64,000 nt of DNA, taken from NCBI GenBank assembly GCA_001899085.1, contig MKVB01000006.1, positions 867,064-931,063 of the forward strand, written 5' to 3'. The translations under genes were made by a program, and so were the position numbers. The notes below the pieces were generated by a model that saw nothing but the letters and a program-made list of their open reading frames with translations, did no database searches and was not told the origin of the DNA. How positions within the stretch are numbered: position 1 is the stretch's first letter; each line of letters begins with the position of its first letter. Shown piece by piece: positions 34,014 through 42,298 of the stretch. Source of the stretch: Devosia sp. 66-14. Lineage in GTDB: Bacteria > Pseudomonadota > Alphaproteobacteria > Rhizobiales > Devosiaceae.

Positions 34014-34151
34014 CGGTAGGTTCTCCACGTCGATGCCAACACAAAGTACCTGCGCGTTAACCTCAGGAGGCAGCGAGTAGTGCCTGAGCCCTATGGTGCG
34101 CTGGTGGATGGTTTCGTGCCGCAAGCCGAGAGACCGACTCGTCGGCGCTAG

Positions 34152-34496
34152 CTATGCGATGGGAGGGTTTAGCCTGGGCTTTGGCGCGCGCCCCTCGAGC
34201 AGCAACTCGTCAGCGGGTCGGAGCACAATGCAAAGAGCGGTGGGAATGCCGGTCAAGGCGCCGGCGCAGTTGACCTCCAGCGATCCGACGCAGAGTTCGA
34301 CGCAACTAGGAATCGTATGGAGGCGGCATGCCTCACAGGATGATGGTGCGCCCGCAAGAAACGACGCCTCGGCGGTCTGCTGATACGGAGCCGATTGGGA
34401 TAGGACGTCGCGACCTGAGGCTGCAAACGCGCTCAGGACAACAATCAGGACGGCGAAAGCAATGCGGGCGAACAGCGTCATAATCAACGCAATCAT
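34152..34496 (-). CDS. small secreted Cys-rich protein, leader-ORF type (H)
   Basis: 114 aa from the ATG at 34496. Signal (about 1-25), cysteine cluster SSCEACRLHTIPSCVELCVG and NCAGALTGIP, tail RAPKPRLNPPIA. Paralogous in pattern to ORF D (both end PPIA). Divergent from His-rich ORF I, mirroring the C/D pair at 13 kb. It stands upstream of the YcbB-like L,D-transpeptidase; the gap holds the stem CTCAGG / CCTGAG at about 34062-34088. Confidence 0.62.
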   Translation of the reverse strand: MIALIMTLFARIAFAVLIVVLSAFAASGRDVLSQSAPYQQTAEASFLAGAPSSCEACRLHTIPSCVELCVGSLEVNCAGALTGIPTALCIVLRPADELLLEGRAPKPRLNPPIA

Positions 34497-34613
34497 AGCC
34501 TGAGTCGGTAGCCTTTGGTGCGCGGTGAATTGTCCCAGCGCGCCGGCCGACAAAGACACCCCCTGTTAACCAAACAAACGCAGGATTGCAGTTGGCTCCA
34601 CGCGGATACCGTC

Positions 34614-34925
34614 ATGCGGCATGCCCTGTTCTCATTGCTGTTTGCTCTACTCGCCACCCTGGCGAGCGTCGGGCACGGCGCATTTGAGACGAACCCGGGG
34701 TCTGGTCTGCAGGCGATTTCCGTGCCGACCCAGCATGCCGCACTACACGGCGGTCAGCTCCACACCCACATCCACGCTTCGGCCGATCATAGCCAAACAC
34801 ATGCGCCGGCGCCGACGTCACCGTGCCCCGCATTAGAGGTGGCGTCATGTTCTTGGCGGGCGGCTTCCAACCCGGCCCTTAAGTCAGCTGCTTACGCGGC
34901 TCCTGAGCGACCACCAAGAGCGTAG
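34614..34925 (+). CDS. small secreted His-rich protein, leader-ORF type (I)
   Basis: 103 aa from the ATG at 34614. Signal (about 1-22), His-rich stretch (QHAALHGGQLHTHIHASADH), PCPALEVASCSW, tail AAPERPPRA. Paralogous in pattern to ORF C (GLKRPPRT). The motif GTTAACCAAAC (34565-34575) stands 38 bp upstream, as for ORF C. It heads the YafK-like L,D-transpeptidase and motA genes. Confidence 0.62.
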   Translation: MRHALFSLLFALLATLASVGHGAFETNPGSGLQAISVPTQHAALHGGQLHTHIHASADHSQTHAPAPTSPCPALEVASCSWRAASNPALKSAAYAAPERPPRA

Positions 34926-34943
34926 CAGAGCGAGAGCATAGCA

Positions 34944-34957
34944 GGGCCCTTGGGCCC
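34944..34957 (+). other. hairpin after His-rich ORF I
   Basis: GGGCCC-TT-GGGCCC in the 154-bp gap before the YafK-like gene. Position equivalent to the hairpins after the other small ORFs. Confidence 0.4.
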
Positions 34958-35079
34958 ACGAGCTATGTCTCCTACGTCGTGTCGACGGCAACTCACCTGC
35001 CGCCGCGACAAAACATCATGCTCGTTCAACGTCGCGTTGCGCTCTATGGGCCGCGGCCACTCACCCATACGGTGACCCC

Positions 35080-35862
35080 ATGCTCGACCACCCAATCCGC
35101 CGCAGGGCCTTCCTGGCTCTGCCCGCTGTCACCCTGTTGGTGTCGGCGTGCTCCACGTTTAGCGGCATCCCACGGGACAAGCTGCCGCTCACCAGTTCGG
35201 CACTCAAGCACCTGAGCGAGATCGGCGCATCGACCGCTAGCCCGATGCTGGTTCGCATCTTCAAGGAAAGCTCCGAGCTCGAGGTGTGGAGACAATCGAC
35301 CTCCGGAAACTACCAGCTCTTCCGCACATACCGCATTTGCAAGTGGTCAGGCACGCTCGGTCCAAAGTTCGCGGAGGGCGACGGGCAGGCGCCGGAAGGA
35401 TTCTATACGGTCACGCCTGGAATGATGAATCCCAACTCGAAGCTGTACCTGTCGTTCAACACCGGCTTTCCCAACAAATACGATCGCGCCTTCGGTCGAA
35501 CCGGCTCGAACCTGATGGTCCACGGCGACTGCCGTTCAGTTGGCTGCTACGCCATGACCGACGAACAAATACGAGAAATCTATGGGTTGGCCCGCGACGC
35601 TTTCGCCGCGGGAAATCCTAGCTTCGCACTCGAGATGTACCCGTTCCGAATGACCAAGGAGAACCTGCAGAAGCATGCGGACAGCCCGTTTCTCGGCTTC
35701 TGGCAAAATCTAAAGGAAGGATACGACCTATTCGAAATGCAGCGCCGGCCGGCCTCATGGGACGTGTGCGAGGGCCGCTACGTGTTCAATGTCGTCGTTC
35801 CAAGCGGTCAAACGCTTGAGCCGCTAGCCGCCTGTCCCGCTCCGGCAACCACACAGCTTTAG
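35080..35862 (+). CDS. YafK-like L,D-transpeptidase-family lipoprotein
   Basis: 260 aa. Lipobox LLVSAC (Cys24), then a YkuD-type domain with LMVHGDCRSVGCYAMTDEQI carrying the catalytic His/Cys pair. E. coli YafK/DpaA belongs to this subfamily and cuts the peptidoglycan-lipoprotein link, so hydrolysis rather than crosslinking is possible. Third YkuD-family gene in the island. Confidence 0.88.
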   Translation: MLDHPIRRRAFLALPAVTLLVSACSTFSGIPRDKLPLTSSALKHLSEIGASTASPMLVRIFKESSELEVWRQSTSGNYQLFRTYRICKWSGTLGPKFAEGDGQAPEGFYTVTPGMMNPNSKLYLSFNTGFPNKYDRAFGRTGSNLMVHGDCRSVGCYAMTDEQIREIYGLARDAFAAGNPSFALEMYPFRMTKENLQKHADSPFLGFWQNLKEGYDLFEMQRRPASWDVCEGRYVFNVVVPSGQTLEPLAACPAPATTQL

Positions 35863-35915
35863 AAACCCCACGGCCGCCACGTTGGGGGGCCAATTGACAA
35901 CGCTGGGATCCAGTC

Positions 35916-36779
35916 ATGCGCATGATAGTTGGAATTGTCGTCATTTTGGTGTGCGTATTCGGCGGCTTCATTGCCATGGGCGGGAAGCTCGATGTGCTGA
36001 TCCAGCCATTCGAGGCCGTCATCATTTTGGGTGCGGCAGCCGGGGCATTTGTCATCGGTAACACAGGTGCCATTCTCAAACAGACGCTCACGGTGTTTGC
36101 CACGCTCGTCCGCGGACCTCGTTACAACAAGGCGGCGTATGTCGAACTGCTCGGCCTGCAGTTTTCGCTGTTCAAGCTCATCCAATCTAAAGGGATTCTC
36201 GCCGTCGAGGAACACATCGAGGCCCCTGCAGCGTCCCCCCTCTTTCGGCAGTTCCCCACCTTTGCAAGCAATCACCACGCCGTCGAGTTCATGTGCGACT
36301 ACCTGCGTATGGTCACTCTAGGAAGTCGTGTCGCCCACGAAATGGAAGCGTTGATGGATGAAGAGATCGAGACCCACCACCAGGAAAGCGAGCGGTTGAT
36401 CAACGCGATCCAGTCGCTGGCCGACGGTACGCCAGCTCTCGGTATTGTTGCCGCCGTATTGGGGGTCATCAAGACGATGGGTTCAATCAGCGAACCGCCG
36501 GCCGTCTTGGGGCATATGATCGGCGGCGCACTCGTGGGCACATTTCTGGGCGTGTTCGTCGCCTACGGCTTTTTCGGACCGATGGCTCAGTCGCTGCGAA
36601 ACATCTTTCAGGCGGAGTCGAAATACTTCCTCTCGATGAAAGTAGGCCTTCTGGCGCACATTTCCGGCTACTCGCCCGCCATCGCGATCGAATTTGCCCG
36701 CAAGGCGTTGATGTCGGAAGTACGGCCGAGCTTTGCCGAAGTCGATGCTGCTACGGCCAATATGACAGTTACCGGGTAA
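35916..36779 (+). CDS. motA: MotA-type flagellar stator subunit without motB
   Basis: 287 aa, normal MotA length, four membrane helices. The N-terminus (MRMIVGIVVILVCVFGGFIA), the cytoplasmic loop with charged residues, and GTPALGIVAAVLGVIKTMG all fit MotA. No motB follows, and no flagellar gene is nearby. Either an orphan paralogue working with a distant MotB, or a motor protein co-opted for envelope work. It starts 53 bp after the YafK-like gene. Confidence 0.93.
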   Translation: MRMIVGIVVILVCVFGGFIAMGGKLDVLIQPFEAVIILGAAAGAFVIGNTGAILKQTLTVFATLVRGPRYNKAAYVELLGLQFSLFKLIQSKGILAVEEHIEAPAASPLFRQFPTFASNHHAVEFMCDYLRMVTLGSRVAHEMEALMDEEIETHHQESERLINAIQSLADGTPALGIVAAVLGVIKTMGSISEPPAVLGHMIGGALVGTFLGVFVAYGFFGPMAQSLRNIFQAESKYFLSMKVGLLAHISGYSPAIAIEFARKALMSEVRPSFAEVDAATANMTVTG

Positions 36780-36889
36780 GTCTGGTCCTGCTCTGTTGCG
36801 GCGGCGACTAGGATGCTGTCTGCTCGCGGTAACCCACGGAACGAGGAACCGTACGCCGTTGTGAAGCCGTGCGGTTCCGAAAAGAGGAA

Positions 36890-38167
36890 ATGAACGTGTC
36901 CGATCCGCTGCCGTACCTTCTCGAGCGCTGGCGCAACGATCCGAACGGCACCTATCGCTCCTGGTTTCTGTGGGAGGAGCGGCTCAAGAACTTCAGATCG
37001 ATCCGCCGCGGTATCCAGCAGGTGGTTGCCGAAATTGAGAGCGGTCGTTTTGGCAGCGCGTATCGCGGCTCCTCACTCGAAACGGTTGTGCATTCGATCG
37101 CGGAGCAGCGCCAAATCTTCAAGGGGGCGGACCACGCGTTCCTTTGGAAACCGAAGCTGCGCATCCCAGACATCTATGAAAATGCAGACAATCAGCGCGC
37201 ATTTGGCCGACTGCTCGATACCTGCGTCTGCTGTACCACCGAGCAGCAGGTCCTAGGGGCGATCCGGGAAATCGACGCCAAGGCGATAAAGGGGCTCGGA
37301 CCTGCCTGCGCCAACCTTCTGTACTTCCTCCATCCTACGGTGACGCCGCCGTTCAACACCGCAATTGTCAATGGCTACAATGCTCTTGTGGGCGCCAAGG
37401 TGCGGCTCGGGCGCTGGGACGAGTACCTGGCAATGCGAGAAGGAGTGTTGGCGCTCAACGCAAAATACCGCGGCCAGTTGTCCAACGACCTCGGTGCTCT
37501 GGCGGGGCTGCTGTTCGATATCGGCAGCGGCCGCTATCCAGCCCCTCCGCTGGCCGGAAAAGACGATCAAGCCTTGCGGGCTTGGGAAGCGGATCTGATG
37601 CGCGTGCGGGAAGAGGTAGAAAGAGCGAATAAGGCGGTCTCCACAGCGCGAGAGCAAGACCATACTCACACGGAGGTTCAAGGCTGGCTGCGTGACCTGG
37701 GACACGCGGTCGGTTATGCCGTTTGGGTGGCGGCCAATGACCGCAGCCGACCACTCGGCGGTGGCAAGCTTGGCGACGGTTGCCTCGAGACCCTGCCGCT
37801 ACCCGCTGCTGCACCCGCAGCCGAAGCGATACGGCTCATCGATGTTCTCTGGCTCCATCGGGACACCGGGCGCATCGTTGCAGCCTTCGAGGTGGAGCAC
37901 ACAACGTCGATCTATTCCGGCATCGTGCGTATGCTAGATTTGGCGCTTGGAAGTGACGCGCATGCCCTCGAAGGTCTATTCTTGGTTGCACCGGACGGTC
38001 GAGAGCACGAGGTCAGTGCCCAATTGAGGCGGCCCGCTTTCAGCCGGGTCGCCGACCTCGAGGTCCGGTACCTACCCTACGGCGAGCTGAGAACGAACCG
38101 CGAGTCGATCGCTCGGTTTGGGCAGGGCATGAAGCCCATCCACGCGATCTCGAAACTCCTAATGTGA
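36890..38167 (+). CDS. HhH plus PD-(D/E)XK-like nuclease, restriction/defence candidate
   Basis: 425 aa from the ATG at 36890 (AAGAGGA upstream). Middle region: IKGLGPACANLLYFLHP (helix-hairpin-helix-like) and PFNTAIVNGYNAL. A short coiled coil follows near residue 225-250. The C-terminal region has IDVLWLHRDTGRIVAAFEVE and HTTSIYSGIVRMLDL, a pattern seen in type II restriction-like PD-(D/E)XK proteins (D ... E-x-E). No methyltransferase is adjacent. It stands alone at the island's right edge. Nuclease function is inferred from motif pattern only. Confidence 0.6.
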   Translation: MNVSDPLPYLLERWRNDPNGTYRSWFLWEERLKNFRSIRRGIQQVVAEIESGRFGSAYRGSSLETVVHSIAEQRQIFKGADHAFLWKPKLRIPDIYENADNQRAFGRLLDTCVCCTTEQQVLGAIREIDAKAIKGLGPACANLLYFLHPTVTPPFNTAIVNGYNALVGAKVRLGRWDEYLAMREGVLALNAKYRGQLSNDLGALAGLLFDIGSGRYPAPPLAGKDDQALRAWEADLMRVREEVERANKAVSTAREQDHTHTEVQGWLRDLGHAVGYAVWVAANDRSRPLGGGKLGDGCLETLPLPAAAPAAEAIRLIDVLWLHRDTGRIVAAFEVEHTTSIYSGIVRMLDLALGSDAHALEGLFLVAPDGREHEVSAQLRRPAFSRVADLEVRYLPYGELRTNRESIARFGQGMKPIHAISKLLM

Positions 38168-38404
38168 GAAGTCGGCAATTAACCGGGAAGTCCGTCAGTC
38201 GCCCCGCCGGAACACTCGCGCGTATGCCACCTGCTTTGCCTCCAAAGGCGCAGGGTCGCATCCACATTTACGCGATTACCTGACGCGACCTATCGGCCAC
38301 AGCGGAACCGAACTGCCGGTACGTTCAAGTTCATGGGGTATGTTTGGGGGCATCGACCGAAAAGTTTGCCGAAATGCGGAATTTCTTTAAGTGGTTACCG
38401 ACCT

Positions 38405-38428
38405 TGTTCGATTCCGGTCCCGGCACCA
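38405..38428 (+). other. tRNA 3'-end-like fragment, possible att site
   Basis: Sequence resembling a tRNA T-loop (TTCGATTCC) followed by an acceptor-like stretch and CCA (TCCCGGCACCA). No matching 5' acceptor or D/anticodon arms lie upstream and the T-loop/CCA spacing is one base off, so it is not a complete tRNA gene. Such fragments are often left where islands integrate into tRNA genes. Confidence 0.35.
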
Positions 38429-38456
38429 CTTCCCCAAAAACACTCCGTGCTCTTCG

Positions 38457-38471
38457 CCTCGCTTTGCGAGG
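38457..38471 (-). terminator. hairpin after the YqaA-like gene
   Basis: CCTCGC-TTT-GCGAGG, 5 bp beyond the stop of the minus-strand gene. Short stem; a run of T follows on the minus strand about 20 nt later. Confidence 0.4.
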
Positions 38472-38476
38472 TGGCG

Positions 38477-39133
38477 TCAGGTCGCCTCCACCGTTTCGGC
38501 AACCTCGGCGGCGAGGTCGACGCCGCCCTTGGGGAACAGCAGCGGCGCCAGGGCGAAGCCGACGATGGTGAGGATGACCATGGCCCAGCCGGCGAGCGCC
38601 TTGTTCTTTTCGATGAAGGCGTTGGCGGCGGGCCCGAAGAAATAGAACAGCCCGCAGGGGACGAAGTAGCGGATGCCGCGCCCGAGCAGCCCGAACAGCA
38701 CGAAGGTCCAGAGATCCAGGCCGGCGACGCCGCTGGTGATGGTGATGACCTTGTAGGGAATCGGCGACAGCGCGCCGATCAGGATCATCAGCGGACCATT
38801 GTCGTTGAAGCTCTGGGTCAGCGAGGCGAAGCCTTCGCCGGCGCCGTAGAAATCGATGATGGCGCGACCGACGGTGTCGAACAGGAAGTAGCCGATGGCG
38901 TAGCCGGCGAGCCCACCGGTGACCGACGAGACGGTGCAGATCGCGGCCAGGCGCCAGGCCCGCAGCCGGTCGGCAATGATCATCGGCGCCAGCATGATCT
39001 CGGGGAAGATCGGCAGGATCATCGCTTCGAGGAAGCAGAGCAGAGCCAGAATCGGCTCGGCCAGCCGGTGCCGCGTGGCGGCCTTCAATCGATCGTAGAG
39101 CTTGGGGCTGGCAATGGCTGCGGCTTCGGTCAT
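38477..39133 (-). CDS. DedA/YqaA-family membrane protein (VTT domain)
   Basis: 218 aa from the ATG at 39133. Hydrophobic helices with FLEAMILPIFPEIMLAPMII, TGGLAGYAIGYFLFDTVG and the family loop GALSPIPYKVITITSGVAGL (equivalent to the DedA G-x-x-R/K-F-x-P region). DedA-like proteins move or sort lipids or support membrane homeostasis. First gene of the core region; promoter side faces the mrp operon. Confidence 0.88.
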   Translation of the reverse strand: MTEAAAIASPKLYDRLKAATRHRLAEPILALLCFLEAMILPIFPEIMLAPMIIADRLRAWRLAAICTVSSVTGGLAGYAIGYFLFDTVGRAIIDFYGAGEGFASLTQSFNDNGPLMILIGALSPIPYKVITITSGVAGLDLWTFVLFGLLGRGIRYFVPCGLFYFFGPAANAFIEKNKALAGWAMVILTIVGFALAPLLFPKGGVDLAAEVAETVEAT

Positions 39134-39418
39134 CGTCCCTCCTGATTCGATTCTCCGGGACCATAACCGCAGTCCGGCTGACAGAATCAACACTTCTGCG
39201 TCAGCCCCGCGACGGGCGCCAGGCCGCCGTCCGCGCCGGCCTCTCCATGATCCTCCCCTCGCGCAGCGGGGGATCGCCGCACCCACCGGCGCATCACACG
39301 CGGACAAGTGGCCGCACCGCCAAATGGGGCACTTTCCAAGCGCGCCATCGCCACCTATACCCGATGGACACGCTGAGATGAGGACGGGACGCTGCCGGGG
39401 ATTTCGCCTGACGTCGCA

Positions 39419-42298
39419 TTGGGAACATTGTGCGCCTTGCCATTTCTGGCATGCGTCCTCGCTTATGCGTTGCAGGGTCGATTAACCGGAGGAGCGGCGT
39501 TCGTCGCCGGCGGGGTCGCCGGGCTGCTTTTCCTCGTCACCGTGCTGCTGTTCCCCCAGGTTTCCCAGGGCGGCGCGCTGATCTACCGCATCGAGTGGAT
39601 CCCGCAGCTGGGGCTCAACCTCACATTGCGCATGGATGGCCTCGCCTGGCTGTTCTGCGTGCTGATCACGCTGATCGGCCTGCTGGTGGTGCTCTATGCC
39701 CGCTATTACATGTCGCCCAAGGATCCGGTGGCGCGTTTCTATGCGCTGCTGCTGGCGTTCATGGGGGCAATGCTGGGGCTCGTGCTCTCGGGCAACATCA
39801 TCCAGCTGGCGGTGTTCTGGGAACTGACCAGCCTCGTGTCGTTCCTGCTGATCGGCTACTGGTACCACCGCGGCGATGCGCGCGACGGCGCCCGCATGGC
39901 GCTGATCGTCACCGGCATGGGTGGCCTGGCGCTGTTCGTCGCCATGCTGCTGATCGGCCATATCGTGGGCAGCTACGAGCTCGACGTCGTGCTGGCCTCG
40001 GGCAGGACGCTGGTGGAAAGCCCGCTCTATCCGGTGACGCTGATCCTGTTCCTGCTCGCCGCCTTCACCAAGAGCGCGCAGTTTCCGTTCCAGTTCTGGC
40101 TGCCCAACGCGATGACCGCACCGACGCCGGTGTCGGCGTATCTGCATTCGGCGACGATGGTGAAGGCCGGGGTGTTCCTGCTCACCCGGTTCTGGCCGGT
40201 GATGTCGGATTCGGAGCTGTGGTTCGCCATCGTCACCTACACGGGGCTCGCGACGCTGATCTTCGGGGCGGCCGCGGCTTTGTTCCAGCGCGACCTCAAG
40301 GGCCTCCTCGCCTATTCGACCATCAGCCATCTGGGCCTCATCACCACGCTCCTCGGCATGGGCACGCCGCTGGCGGCGGTGGCGGCGATCTTCCACATCG
40401 CCAACCACGCGGTGTTCAAGGCGTCGCTGTTCATGGCGGTGGGCATCATCGACCACGAGACCGGCACGCGCGACGTGCGCAAGCTCAGCGGGCTGTGGCG
40501 GTTCATGCCATTCACCGCCACCTTCGCCATCATCGCCAGCGGCGCGATGGCCGGGGTGCCGCTGCTCAACGGCTTTCTCTCCAAGGAGATGTTCTTCACC
40601 GAGACGGCCGAGTTCCATCCGGATGTGTTCGTCAACTATTCGCTGCCGATCGGCGCGACGATCGCCGGCATGCTCAGCGTCGCCTATTCGATCAAGTTCG
40701 TGCACGGCGTGTTCTTCGGCCCGCCGCCGACCGAGCTCGACCGGGTGCCGCACGAGCCGCCGGCGCTAATGCGCCGGCCGATGGAACTGCTGGTGGTGGT
40801 CTGCCTCGCGGTGGGCATCATCCCCGGCATCACCATCGGGCCGTTCCTCGCGGCCGCGGTCACCTCGGTGCTGGGCGCCGAGACGCCGTATTACAGCCTC
40901 TCGGTCTGGCACGGCTTCAACCTGCCGCTGCTGATGAGCCTGCTCGCCATGGTCGGCGGCGCGGTGATCTACGTGCCCTATTACCGGCGCTTCCGCGATG
41001 TCGACGGGCTGCCATTCCTCAACCGCTTCCGGGGCCAGCGCATCTTCGAGCGCCTGCTGCTCAACGCCACCAACAAGTGGGCGCGCAGCTTCATGCAGCT
41101 GTTCGGCACGCAGAGGCTGCAGCCGCAGATCTTCATCGTGGTGCTGCTGGCGCTTGCCGCCGGCGTCGCCGCCGGCTGGGCCCGCATGGGCAACCTGCCG
41201 CTGCCCGAGAGCTTCGATCCGGTGCTGGGCCTCGTCTGGCTGATGGGCGGCATCAGCGCCATCGCCGCGGCGCAGCAGGCCAAGTTCCACCGCCTCGCGG
41301 CGATGATCCTGATGGGCGGCGCCGGCCTTGCCACCTGCATCACCTTTGCCTGGCTGTCGGCCCCCGACCTGGCGCTGACCCAGCTGCTCGCCGAGATCGC
41401 CACCACGGTGCTGATCCTGCTCGGCCTGCGCTGGCTGCCCAAGCGCCTGCCGGTGCCGGACGACCTGACGCTGAGGATGCGGCTCAGGCGCGGCCGCGAC
41501 GTCGGTCTCGCCGTGCTGGTGGGGCTGGGCGCGGCGCTCGCCAGCTATGCCATCATGACCCGCAGCGCCCCGCTCGGCATCTCGGAGTTCTTCCTCGCCA
41601 ATGCCTACAAGCAGGGCGGCGGCACCAACGTGGTCAACGTCATGCTGGTGGATTTCCGCGGCTTCGACACCATGGGCGAAATCACCGTGCTGGGCGTCGT
41701 GGCGCTGACGGTGTTCGGCCTGTTGCGCCGCTTCCGGCCGGCGGTCGACAATGCCGAGCGGCCCGAACAGCAGCGGCTGCTCGATGGCAGCGCCGAGGGG
41801 CAGCGCGTCGCCGACGATTTCCTGCGCATCCCGGCGCTGATCATGACCTGGCTGTTCCCGGTGGTGATTGCGATCGCCATCTACATGCTGCTGCGCGGCC
41901 ACGACCTGCCGGGCGGCGGCTTCATCGCCGGCATCATCATGTCGCTGGCCTTCATCCTGCAATACATGGCCAACGGCACGCGCTGGGTGGAAGAGCGGCT
42001 GCGGGTGCTGCCGGTGCTGTGGATCGGCTGGGGCCTGCTGCTCGCCATGCTGACCGGGCTCGGCGCGATGGCGCTCGGCGCGCCGTTCCTCACCTCGGCC
42101 TTTGCCTATGCCGAGATCCCGCTGATCGGCAAGATTCCGATGGCGACGGCGCTGCTGTTCGACCTGGGCGTGTTCGCGCTGGTGGTGGGCGCCACGGTGC
42201 TGATGCTGATCGCCCTGGCGCACCAATCGATCCGCCGGCCCAAACCCGCCGGATCGGCCAAGCCGAGGGAACGCGAGGGGCTGGCAAAATGGAACTGA
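39419..42298 (+). CDS. mrpA: Na+/H+ antiporter subunit A fused to subunit B (MrpA-MrpB)
   Basis: About 959 aa with a TTG start at 39419 (start uncertain). The N-terminal part is NuoL-like (FWELTSLVSFLLIGYWYHRG, PNAMTAPTPVSAYLHSATMV, KASLFMAVGIIDHETGTRD). A C-terminal MnhB-type domain follows (TWLFPVVIAIAIYMLLRGHD, LPGGGFIAGIIMSLAFILQY). The fusion is common in alphaproteobacteria. It carries proton transfer in the Mrp complex, which exports Na+ (or K+) in exchange for H+. Overlaps mrpC by 10 bp. Confidence 0.95.
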   Translation: MGTLCALPFLACVLAYALQGRLTGGAAFVAGGVAGLLFLVTVLLFPQVSQGGALIYRIEWIPQLGLNLTLRMDGLAWLFCVLITLIGLLVVLYARYYMSPKDPVARFYALLLAFMGAMLGLVLSGNIIQLAVFWELTSLVSFLLIGYWYHRGDARDGARMALIVTGMGGLALFVAMLLIGHIVGSYELDVVLASGRTLVESPLYPVTLILFLLAAFTKSAQFPFQFWLPNAMTAPTPVSAYLHSATMVKAGVFLLTRFWPVMSDSELWFAIVTYTGLATLIFGAAAALFQRDLKGLLAYSTISHLGLITTLLGMGTPLAAVAAIFHIANHAVFKASLFMAVGIIDHETGTRDVRKLSGLWRFMPFTATFAIIASGAMAGVPLLNGFLSKEMFFTETAEFHPDVFVNYSLPIGATIAGMLSVAYSIKFVHGVFFGPPPTELDRVPHEPPALMRRPMELLVVVCLAVGIIPGITIGPFLAAAVTSVLGAETPYYSLSVWHGFNLPLLMSLLAMVGGAVIYVPYYRRFRDVDGLPFLNRFRGQRIFERLLLNATNKWARSFMQLFGTQRLQPQIFIVVLLALAAGVAAGWARMGNLPLPESFDPVLGLVWLMGGISAIAAAQQAKFHRLAAMILMGGAGLATCITFAWLSAPDLALTQLLAEIATTVLILLGLRWLPKRLPVPDDLTLRMRLRRGRDVGLAVLVGLGAALASYAIMTRSAPLGISEFFLANAYKQGGGTNVVNVMLVDFRGFDTMGEITVLGVVALTVFGLLRRFRPAVDNAERPEQQRLLDGSAEGQRVADDFLRIPALIMTWLFPVVIAIAIYMLLRGHDLPGGGFIAGIIMSLAFILQYMANGTRWVEERLRVLPVLWIGWGLLLAMLTGLGAMALGAPFLTSAFAYAEIPLIGKIPMATALLFDLGVFALVVGATVLMLIALAHQSIRRPKPAGSAKPREREGLAKWN

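Larger units (their letters stand above)
38168..38476. other. non-coding boundary region with tRNA-3'-like fragment
   Basis: No ORF on either strand. Base composition changes visibly to higher G+C from about 38.4 kb rightward. Contains the tRNA-end-like fragment and the hairpin listed separately. No integrase. Confidence 0.6.

Noticed and set aside
38341-38428. Complete tRNA gene at the boundary
   Set aside because: No pairing acceptor or anticodon arm upstream of the CCA-like end, and T-loop spacing is one base off; kept only as a fragment.
40766-42226. Minus-strand frame of 486 codons opposite mrpA
   Set aside because: Gln/His/Arg-rich antisense composition, no domain.
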